Positions 48,267-60,200 of a DNA stretch of 64,000 nt are shown here, piece after piece (the stretch's first letter is position 1; every line of letters begins with the position of its first letter). Source of the stretch: Plazaster borealis (lineage: Eukaryota > Echinodermata > Asteroidea > Forcipulatida > Labidiasteridae); NCBI GenBank assembly GCA_021014325.1, contig CM037470.1, forward strand, positions 6,613,147-6,677,146, read 5' to 3'. A program made the translations under genes and the position numbers. The notes under the pieces were generated by a model. The model had not been told where the DNA came from. It ran no database searches and worked only from the letters and a program-made list of their open reading frames with translations.

Positions 48267-51200
48267 CTGAAGCAAAAAAGAAGAAAAAACGACAATTAAA
48301 TTAGACCGCTGGGATGGGCTGATGCTTGTACAAATTCTTGTTCAGGATGTAGTGATGCATGTTGGGAACGATTGTACTGCTGATCAGCGCAATGCGCACA
48401 ATCACAACATGCACATGTACGCACACCTTACGGATCCGGTTTGTGGGGTCCTGCTAATGTTAATCTATCATTCCCTTTTATAAAGAATTCCCTTGTGGGG
48501 TCCAGGTTGAACAAGACATTTCCTTGTGGGGTCCATTGTTCCATTGTGTAAAAGACCCCACAAGGGCACCTCCGGAAGCCTACTCAACTTTGTAATGCAT
48601 ATACGCTGTTTAACATTCCTTTGTTCTTTGCACGTATGAACAATAATAATTTTGAACATTGTGAAAAAATAAACCAGTTTGGACGTGTGTGAGTCCACAT
48701 AGTGTTTCAAGTCCCCACATTTTGTGGACGTCTTTGTTCTCGGGTCCACACTTCGTATGTAACGCTAAAACAAGATATGACGGCTCCATGGGTAATATGA
48801 GCGATCTGTTTAAACTAAAGATGTAGAAGAATGACCGAGCCCCATTGTTAGTACATTGCAAAGAATTGAAATCATTATTTGCAATGGATTTACACAATAG
48901 AGCTAAGTGTTGGTTGAAGCTTTGCATGGTGTGGAAAAATAAGAATTATCTAAAAATAAATACTAAACTTGCGGGTGCAACCATGTGTAAAAACTCTTTT
49001 GTGGGAGTGTTGGCTCTGAAAAGAGCCGGTGTGGTCTCGACGTTTCGAACAATATACTCTGCTCGTCTTCAGGAGAATAGAGCTACATTATTATTGACAG
49101 TCGAATCTTTCGTAAACAGGAAGAAGTGACCGGGGGGGTAACAGAACTTGATTCAGATGCACTAGACCGTTTATTATTTTTTTAATTACTATAAAAACAA
49201 AAATGACAAACATATAAAATACAAAATACAATTTTAAAATCTTAAAGGCACCGGACACGATTGGTACCATAATTAACAAAGCTGGTCTTTCTCACTTGGT
49301 GTATCCAAACATATGCATAAAATAACAAACCTGTGAAATTTTGGGCTCAATTGGTCGTCGAAGTTGAAAAAAAAATAATGAAAGAAAAAACACCCTTGTT
49401 GCACAAATTTGTGTGCCTTCAGATGCCTGAAAAAGACTTCTGGCCAAAAGTCACTTTCAGATTCAAATATTTCAGTGAAAAATTACCTTTTTTCTCAAAA
49501 ACTACGTAACTTCAGAAGGAGTCGTTTCTCACAATGTTTTATACTATCAACAGCTCTCCGTTGCTCGTTACCAAAGAAGTTTGTATGCTATTTTTGTTTT
49601 AGTAATTACCAAACGTGTACAGTGCCTTTAAAGGGAGGGTAAACTTTTGGTAATTACTCCAAAATTTAATGACCATGAAAACTTACTTGGAAAAGAGCAC
49701 TGGAGAGCCGTTGACATTATACAACTTTATAAGAAACGACCCCCTTTGAAGTGATGTAGTTTTAGAGAAAGGGGTAGTTTTTCACTAAAACATTTTAATC
49801 TGAGAAAGGCTTCCGGCATGAAGCCTTTCTCAGGCATCTGAAAACACACAATTCTATGCAACAAGGGTGGTTTTTCGTTCATTATTTTCATGCAACTTCG
49901 ATCACCAATAATGAGCCCACATTTTCACAGTTTTGTTTTATTTTATGCATCTGGTGGGACACGCCCAAGTGAGGACACTTGGCCCAATTTCATAGAACTG
50001 CTTAAGCAGAAAATAACAGTTTTCTGCTTAGCAGAAATAAGCAGGATACCAGTCACAAATTGTACATGTGACGTGGTAGTTTGGCTGGTAACCACGTTCT
50101 GGTAAGCATATTTTTGTTGTGCTTAGCTACTTTTTGTGCTTAGCAGCTCTATGAAATTTGGCCCAGGTCTTTGACAATACCAAAAGTATATCCTGCCTTT
50201 AACTAACTTACCGTAATGAAATAAGGTCATTCCTAAGGTTTCTTATGTCCTCTTTGGTGACCTCTATGGTAGCGCTAGACTCGTCACCAGTCTTCTCGGA
50301 AACGTAGCGGTCCCGAAGTCGCCCAATGACTCGCTAAACACATGAACATAAAAAGCAAGACAAACAGTTTCATGAGTAGTTAAGTCAAAAACCCATAGCC
50401 ATCGTGCTTTACAAATAAATTTGAAATAAGACTGAAACACGTGACAAGTTTCTTACATTGTAGCTCCTTTGTTCTTCCAGCTGCCTGTAAAGTTGATTAC
50501 TTCCATCAATCTGAAAATAATAGAACTTCTTTTAGGTTGTTTTTAATTGTCTTGGGGTAATAGTTTCTATTAAGTACAATGCCAGTCTAACACAAACCGG
50601 TTTGGCTGATCTGGAGCCGATTTAACAAAGCAATAAAATTCATCGCAAGACAAATTTTCAGTATCACCATAGTGATTTGTATTGTGACATCACACTTTAC
50701 TAGGCAACTACGATTGATTTGCAGTTACGATCAATCTTAGATCTTTGTGAAATCGGCCCCTGATGTCTTTGCCTTCGCTTGTGCCCCCCCCCGCCGACCC
50801 CGCCCCGCCCCCGTTGTGTGCAACGAAAAGTTATGAATATGCAGCATACTTCTACATGATGTACCGGTACTTGTTATTGTAACCTTTTTCATACTCCCAA
50901 TTCAATAAGGGCCCAAATTCATAGAGTTGCTTAAGCAGACAAAATAGTGCTTATCAATGTTCTGCTAAGCAGCCATTAAACAGGGAAACAATTGCAAACT
51001 GTAAATATAGAATTGTATTTTGGCTGGTAACCTTTTCTGATAAACACAATCGTTCTGTGCTTAGCTTGTTTTTGTTCTTAAGCAGTTCTATGAATTTGGG
51101 CCCAAAGCCAGATGTGCTATTTTGTTAATTCCAGTTTAACACTAAAATCAAAACTGTAGAAGCATTGCTACTTATGAAGACATAAAACACATTTTCACCA

Positions 51201-54200
51201 AGGATGTCTGACATACCAACATGGACATATTGGAGACACTAGGTGGCAGCAGACCATAAATCATTAGTAATTAATGTATGGTTACACGTAAACATGTTAC
51301 GATCTGAAATGAAACATCATTAAACGTTACCTGATACCTCCTGCACTAAGTATTTTTCTTGTTTGGGTGTGATAGGCTAACAATTTTATGGGTTCAGTGA
51401 CTCTTGGTGGCAGCAAACATACCATGTAATATCCAGACGTTGACGTAAACCTCAGGTTCTGCAATTTGTTTAAGAAGTTATTTTGCTTAATAAGGCTGAC
51501 TCATTATGGGCCTTTTCTAAACTTTGGCTTTGGCTCCGGCTCCAGCTCTGGGCTCCGTTTGACCACGGGAAGACCGTTCTAAATGTACACTGCTCCAACA
51601 TAAATGACGGAGCCACAGCCGAAGCCTGATCCCAAACCCATGGTTTGGAAAACGACACCAGTGTCACAAAAAGTCCTCTTTTTAGCACAACCTACCAACA
51701 GCTGCATTCCTCTGGTCCGCAACCACTTTTCATCAAACGTTGGTTTTAAATCTTCTACTTCGATCGTGGTCCATTTCGGGTGCCGAGCGAACATGCGAAA
51801 CACACGGCGCAACATGCTAGTTGCGGGAAGGAGGTTGAAGGGAGGTGGCACGCGTACATCGTTATTAATGTACTTCATCCACATAGCGGTACGTGAGAAC
51901 TTCCACTGAACGTCACTGTTTTCCTTTCATGAACAAAAAAATGCATATGTTTACTATACTATAAATTCGTGACAAAAAGTTATTCCTTGGTTTTTGGAAT
52001 ATTTTGTATTAATTAGGATTTTCGAAAGAAACAAATTATTCATTGCAACATGAGTGGTGAATGTAATTATTTCTGGGCCCAAATGCCGGAAATAATGTGT
52101 CCGTCATGGGCATGTGTACGTGCGAGTGCATAAATATTGCAAAATGGGAATATGAAAATAATGTATACGCCAAGCACTCGCGTGCAGTAATTGTGTGCAT
52201 TCGTATTGCGTACTGTTTTGATTTTAGATTTTTCAACAATTTGTCGATCCACTGCAGGATGAGGGTCTCAGCATGATGTCTCCAAATGTCTCTATTTTGT
52301 GCTTGTTGATACCAATAGATAAACTCGTCTCTTCATCTTTTTTCTCTAATGCTCTCTATTCCCATTTGGCGTCCAGCGATTACTTGCATACTGTGTTAAT
52401 GCTTGGCGTGTATTTTATTTTTAAAGAGGAAAGGAAATGACCAATTCAATTTTTCATTTTCCAATAAACCCCTTGCATATGACGTCACACGCTCAAAAAC
52501 GCCCTCACTGAAGCAAAATCAGACACAAAACCTATTGAAAATGAGTAAATCTCAACATTGTATTGGTGATTTCCCTTCCTCTTTAAGGATAACGCACACT
52601 CATTACGCACAAACGTATTGATTTTAGGCCATACGGTAATGATCAGGTTGTACTTTTTTTTATGTAAACTATGAGAGTGTTTTATTTACAAGAAACAAGA
52701 AAAAGATAAGAAAAGAAATTGCCACAGTCATTCATATTGAGATCGATTGGAGGTAAAAATGTTTTACCGCAATATGTTTTCCGAAGACAAGCTGAGTAGA
52801 TCGCTTGAAACGTCGAGACCATCAACAACTCTTTTCAGAGCTAACACCTCTCCCATAAGAGGTCTTTACATTGCTGTACCCGCAAGTTTTCTAGTATTAA
52901 CAGACCCATTGCACTGATGGCCGTCATCGCTGATGTCAAACAATGAACGCGTGTACGTACGAGACGCACCGCACCCCGCACACAACTCTCAGTTCCAATG
53001 ATAGGTCTTCATTGACCGCAGTGAGGGCGCTGTTTGGGTTTTGTGACGTAATATGCAAGGGGGTATTCTTACCTTAATTTCATTATACAAGTTACTCCAC
53101 ACGGCAATGAGGGCGTTGAGAAGGACGATGACAATAAACATGTAGAAAACCGCGTATAACACGGAACCAGCCGTTTCTTTAACGACAGCTTGTCCAGGGA
53201 GATATAAATCTTCAATTGGCATTAACCCAAACAAGGACCAATACAGGCTGAGCAACGACTGGAAAATACTGTAAACAAATTTAAATATGTGGTCTTTAAG
53301 AAAACAAATAAGTTCACAACTAAAGTTATAGGGTTCGAGTCCCGTTTATAACTCGTGTGTCCTTGAGCAAGACAGTTAACCCCTGTGTCGTTATAATCAA
53401 AGTAGGCCGGTGGCTGTACATGAAATTATGAACTCTTGCCCTGAAGCCCGAACATCTGACGTCACACTTCGAGGCTGCCAGATAGCAGCCTTGAGCCAAT
53501 GGAGGGATCCTGGTAGATGTACCTTTGACCTCGCATCCATTCACACAGAGATTCGTAGTAACACTCATGTGGTACAGGCATTACATTGTGTATTAACAAC
53601 ATTACATACAGTACATACATTATGTACACGCGCGCAGCAGCAGACGATTGAAAAGTTCATGCTGTATGGTGGAGCTGACAATCACGTCACTTCGGAGTGG
53701 ACCAATCATAACACAGATATGAAAAGATTACGTCACTGCCCGTTTATCCAATGGAATCCTTGTATCCAGTGAAATTATTTGGTCTGTAAAACCAGTACCT
53801 GTCTTCATCCTTGCGGATAAAGACAGGGGACCAGTCTAACCCTGATACTGCTCGCACACGCCCTCCCCGTATCATATCTATGGATAGCGTGAGCGCTCGT
53901 GCAGTACTGGGGGGGGGGGGGGGGGTCATAATTCCATTTACAGCCACAGGCCTGCTTTGATCACACGACACAGCCCCTATAGAACTATACTTTTTTCACA
54001 TAACCAATGACGAGTAAATGTGTACCTGTGAGGTTTAAAGACTGTTGACGTGAATGATGAACATTGCGTAGGCAGATTTTGGCTGCCGGTGCTGCATACT
54101 CCTAAGGAGTCGAGATAGTTTAAGGAATGCTGAAGGTCCAACGAATATAGGGGTAGTGATATTGTTTGGGCGTTTAAAGGTCAATGAAATGTAATTTTGT

Positions 54201-57200
54201 AATGCAATCCTTGGATATGCACCTGTGTCCCATTTCGCCTTTGTTTCAATTTTCGTTTTGCCATTTTAAGGGTATTTTAGGTGCCTTCTTGTATTTCATG
54301 CTAAATTTCCATTTTCAAGACCACAAGTGTTATGTCATATCGGGCAGATATGTCCAGATTAAAAGAAGGGGAAAAATGTTTTTGCAGAAATTTGATTTTT
54401 ATTGAAATTAACCAAAATTATGGATGTCAATTAGTTTTCATACACACATAAGGGGATTAGGAAGAATTTACAAATATATTCCTCCGAAATTCTTACTTTA
54501 TGGGCCCTTTAAAGGGCATACTTGCCATGATCAAAGCGTATTACGACACATTCTAATAATAATAAATCCTGTTTATATATTAACACTAATCTCTCCTCGT
54601 CCCTTTCCCTTCCCACTCCCACTCACTCCACTCTGACAAACTGACAAAAACAAGTTCTATTCAGCTATTGACCGTCGGCTATGACCTTCGAACTATACCG
54701 GTATTTCAAGAGAGTGGTAAAGGAAGTGCAGGTTAACTGTTTCTTACCCTGTGAAACTGCCGACTCTGTATGCCTGTGACTGCTCCTCAGTAAAGACTTG
54801 ATTTGAGTACGTTAGCGTAAAACCCAACGCAAACGAACAAAGAACCAACCCCAACACAATGAAGAAATGAGATGTTCCTTTTATCATCCTTACAAGGGAA
54901 ATCTGAAGTGGACCAATCACGTTGCTGATCACAACATAGGAGAGCATGCGCAATACGGAAAATGCGGTTGCTAGGGACAAGAAAGCACGACCCATGATTT
55001 GAGGATGGTACCACATGAGATTAAGGAAGTCATCAGATTCGTCCGATCCATTAAATGTATTGATGGTGCGAGGTATCGTTGGTTTACGCCGGGCGACCAC
55101 GCGTTTTGCTGTGTAGTTCATGACTCTCCTTACAACCTCTTTAATCTGCAACTTTGTGGTCTGGTTTATGCTTGGGTTTGACGTCTCCAACTCACCAACA
55201 ACATAATCTCCAATTTCAGAGTATTTTCCGTCAGTGAAATTCGTTTTTAATGACATAGGCGGTGGGCTGGTATCTGTGGACCTTTTCGATATGTTGTGTT
55301 TTACTGTTGGCGTCGTCGTCGTCGTTGTCGTCGGTGGCGTCCCCTGCAAATTATAGAAGTGAAAGTAGATTCGAGTGTGTTTATTTTCTCAACCACCCAA
55401 AACAAGACTTTGTTTTGAACCTACTTTGTAGGTCAGAACCCCGTGAGATAATTTGACACGCTTGATGGCGCCAGACGTATTGTGAAAGGATATCATTAAC
55501 AGAGTCAGAATTAAGCGACGTCGGCTACGGGTAGGGTCATTGCCCACAACACCAATGTTGAAGAATATGATTTTTTGCGTTCCAACCATAGCCACTGTCA
55601 ATACCATTAAGTTAGATACTGTTTTGCATTGCTTACGTTGAACCCAGCATTCGCATTTCTTTAAGGATAATGGATTAACACAGTAAGTCTGCTGCCACCT
55701 AGCGTCTTGGAACTCTTCCACAAAGACAGAAACAAAGCATCTCTTACATAGCCGGCGGCTATCTCGAACGATATCCCAACGACGAACAATACGATGATGA
55801 AGATGTTCCGGAAGTGTCCCCATTGGGTCATGACCTTCCTGACCCCTTCGACTGCAACACATTCAATTTCCTGCCAAACCATGCCTAAACAATTTAAAAA
55901 TCAAATAATGTTGAAGCCATTATAGTGGACAAAAAGGGGAGGGAAAGGGAAACAAATGAATTTTGATTTGAAGAAGTTTACTTGCATATTAATCCAATTG
56001 AGAAAAGTGAATTAACATAAATATTAAAGACGATAAGCTGGGTCAAAAGTGTGATATTTGGAAATAAGGTAACAGTTGCAATGAGAAAGAAAGCTTTTAA
56101 AAAGTATGAAGGGAATTTTGTACTCCTACATCTCCAATTACAAAATATGTGTCTTGAAGATAACTCTATCTTTCAATATTGCATGACAAGGTTCTGAAGG
56201 AATGGTTAGATAAGATTAAGATTTGCTTCTTGGTTTCTTATTTTGTAACACACATATGTTTCTTGTGTATGTCCACCCAACTACCATGCCAAGATATGCT
56301 TCTGGGTTTCTTATGTTTTACACACAATATGATTCTTGTGTATGTCCACCCAACTACCATGCCAAGATTTGCTTCTATGTTTTACACACAACTACGTTTC
56401 TTGTTATGTCCCCCCAACTACCATGCCAAGAACACTCTTGTTTTTGATGTCAAGCAGATGCATGTATTGAGCCTTTCGTAAGAATATCATAGGGTGCTAA
56501 ATGGGCATGCAGGACAGGCCACGTGGGCCTCAGAACAATGGAAAGATCTGAACCCTTCTCACATGCCCTCACTATCTTATCGCTCACCATGGCGGGTTAC
56601 TGTCACGCACAATTTTTCGGGCGTCGCCCTTGTAAAACTGGGCTTACGCGCGGGTCCTTGTATGGTCTTTTACACAATGGAACAACAGACCCCACGAAGT
56701 TTTTTTCTTCTTTTCTAGTTGGGCTCCACAAAGGGAAAAAAATGTTAAAGAGAAAAAGAAAACAGCAACAGAAGAACCCCACAAACCTGACCAGTAAAGG
56801 TTGCATGCGTGAACATGTGCTGAGAAAAAAAGTCCTACTGAAAGATTATACAGCGACGAAGGCGCATGATGGGGAACTGGAGCTCTATCTATTGATGGAA
56901 CGTGAAATACTCATGGGCGCCATTTCAGCAAGTGATGTTTTATTTTATCATTGATAGCAATCAATGGTCATTGTTTGCACTGATCTATTGTTGCATCAAA
57001 GAGTTGCTTGCTGAAATGGCGTCCAGTGCACATTTCACATTTCAGTCCGAGTTCCTCATCTATATAATTTCCGGTCCTACTCTATGGCTGTGAAGCTTGG
57101 ACGGTAACGCCCAAACTTGAGAAATAACGGCGGCATTCAGATATATAATTGAGTAGGAGACAATAGCAATCATTATTGTGACAAATTGGATCTACATCCA

Positions 57201-60200
57201 ACAATACCGGGAAAATTGAGGACTTGAGGATTCAGTATTTACCAATAAGTTCATACAGAAACCGTTATTTATATTTACCAATTACCCACAGAAGAACGAC
57301 AAAGTTTTGTCGTCGAGTAAAGCTGATCAGGTGCGCTGACCTACTGTCGCTCATGACCTCCCATGTCAAAAGGCTCACAAAGGTAAGGTCAGAAGCTAAA
57401 TGCATGATGAATACGACAAGGCTGAAAAAAGAAATACACGAGATTGTTGTAATTTGTTGAAGTTACAACAATTAACGGTGTTAGATTGTTTTTCTTTTTC
57501 TGACTGGATCACCCATAGTTTGGGAAAATAGTCAGGCCTCTCGTTTATGATGGCGATAAGCAATGCATGCGCAAAAGGAACTTGATGATGCATGATGGCA
57601 AAACAAAATGAAATTCGGGATCTTTTCGAAAGCACTGCTTCGGCTAACTTGGGCTTCGGCTTTAGGCTCCTTCAGTTATGTTGAACACGTGCGCTTTTGG
57701 TACAACAATGACAACAATGACGTCAAAGCTAATCGAACGCACCCGTTATAACTATATGATTCAGTTGCGTCAGAATCAAGCGACTTCGGCTATGGCTATG
57801 ATTGTGGGCTGCAACGACAACGTTGAAGAATAGGATTTTCGGTATTCCAGCCATAGCCACGACCGAATCCATTCATATTGGACATTACACTATAGTTCTC
57901 TGTACTACAGTATTTAATATTTAATTCAACTACACTTGGTAACATGTTTAGAATAGCTCGGGAAAATATTAAATTTCTTACGGAATTCTGACGAAAGTTT
58001 TGATTTTCTCTTTGGTAGAGTAGACATGTAGAACGGCAAGTATCGGGTACATAAGTAAAAGCATTGCGAAGAACACAGTTCGGTAGAGGGCGCCCTTGTC
58101 TCGCAAATAGAGTAAACGTTTGTAGAACTTGGTGATGATGACTTGCTGACAATTCGGGTGTGCAACAAACTGTGGGGATAATAATAAGATAATAATAATA
58201 TATCACTAGAGGTCACAGTTCCCGCTTCAGAATTCCTCAGACCAGCTCATCAGTGTACACAAACTCCTTCTTCCCTCTCACCATCAGGGATTGGAACAAC
58301 CTACAGAAGAATCCAGCTATGTACTCGTCCCTCGACACCTTTAAGGCAGCTCTGAGGGATAACCAGCTGATGTAGCTCCACCCATCATGTTTACTGCACT
58401 GTAACCAACTGCACTTGCCTTCATGTCTCGTCATTTCGAGCCAACACAAGTGCACTTTACGCAGTAAAATTTTGCTCATGTAAAATAAGTCTGTACTTAA
58501 AGGCCATGTACACTATTGGTAAGATCGAAAAACACAAATGCTCACAGATTCACACATAACTTACATGATTTAAAGTAAGTAATAGTAGAAAGGGTTCTTT
58601 AAAATTGTTCAGTCTAAAATGCTATCGTTTCTGAGAAATGAGTAAAACAATAGTTTTTATCACGTATGATAAAAACTCGATGTTTGAAAAAACAGAAAAC
58701 ATATAAGGTCTTTTTTCACTATTTTTCTCGTGACCTCGATGACCATTTTTTTAGCTCAAACTTACACAGGTTTGTTTGTTCATGTATATGTTGAATCACA
58801 CAAAATGTGGACACTGATTTTGAGATGTTATTAATAGTGTACAATACCTTTAAGAAGAAGCAAATTTCATCATCAATCTGTGTAAAACAAAATTTAGCGA
58901 TTACGTAATTACCCCCACTGCACCAACGTCACGCGCAGCTACTGTGTGCAATGCTCAACATTCTGGGCGTCATTTGTGTACGTACAAATTATAGTGAGCG
59001 TGTAAACACTGCGTTGCCTAAAATTCCCACTTTACTGTACAACACACGGGAACATTGACTCCCAAAATGGCGAAACCAGGCTTTCTGCTTTTTTTCATCC
59101 ATACACGTTTGCTTTGCTGAGATGTAGAACAAAGAGCCATTCAAACAGCTTTATTCCACGTACTGCATCTCTTTGGAACTCCCTGCCTGGTGCATGTTTC
59201 CCTCCATCCTACAATCTAGACTGTTTTAAGAGGAATAGCAATTCCTACATTCAGCTCCCCTGAGTTACCGGTACTTTATCTTAGATATGTTCTTCTTGTA
59301 GCCCCTTACCAAGAGTGACTTTAAAGCCTTGTTTGTGGCGAAGTTGCATTAAAAAAAGGGGGAAGGAATATTGTGATGATGACATAAATTGGGTCAAAAG
59401 CTAAACATGCTAAAAGACACAACAGCCACAGCCAAATATTATGTGTGTGAATAAAAATGATATTTTTGTTTTGAAGTCGTTTTAATCTTTTAACGTGGGT
59501 TTTACAACCAGAGCATGACGAATTGTGGCCTCGTCAAACCATTGCAGACATTTTCCATGAAATATGTAAATTGGCCATCGCGCGTGCGCACTAACATGTC
59601 TGGTGGGAAATTAATGGTGGGAAATTAATGAGGGAGCAACACACATGTTTGTATGGGGCTTAAAGTGGCGTGACCATTGATCTATATATTGAGATCAATG
59701 GGCGTGACGCATACGTGTTTGTGTGTCTGCCCGGTGCTCAACTCTATTACGTTTGCCAACCAATAGTGTCTGTACGCATGCGTGACTGTAAATTCCAATA
59801 ATTAGAATTGAAGATTTACCTCAAATAGTTTGAGATTGAGGGCACGAGATATCTTTGGTAGTGTTGAATGTGAGACCTCGTCCCCGCCGTTGCTATGATC
59901 GATCACATCGTGGTGGGAAAGCACAGTCATAATCTTTTGTAAGTTGTGGAGAGAACAAAACATTAATACAATCATTATTTTTCAGAAACAATAATGTTGT
60001 CATGTGATTACCATGCCTACCCAAAACTTCATAAACATTACCGAATTGTCATCCACAAAGCATTAAAGTGATGTGAAAACCATTGCTGAATATATATAGG
60101 ATTCGAACTGCCTCTAGCTACCGGGTAATCTGGATGGTCTAGTGGTAAAACATCGGCTCTAAAATGGCAGAGGTTGTAGATTTGAATTCCACACGAGTAA

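Larger units (their letters stand above)
53325..54050 (+). mobile_element. SINE split by a TTAA element
   Basis: The SINE runs gggttcgagtcccgtttata, ccttgagcaagacagTTAA, then resumes at about 53983 with actatacttttttcacataa and gagtaaatgtgtacctgtg. Intact copies read cacttaactataattgctt at this point, so the break is exactly at the SINE's TTAA. Confidence 0.75.

Noticed and set aside
55389..55862. 157-codon minus-strand frame overlapping TRPC exon f
   Set aside because: It reads exon f in the wrong frame and continues into intron and a dispersed repeat.
57396..57635. 79-codon minus-strand frame as the missing TRPC S1 exon
   Set aside because: It lacks TRPC motifs and suitable splice borders. 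The overlapping segment 57279-57421, in another frame, fits in phase and sequence.
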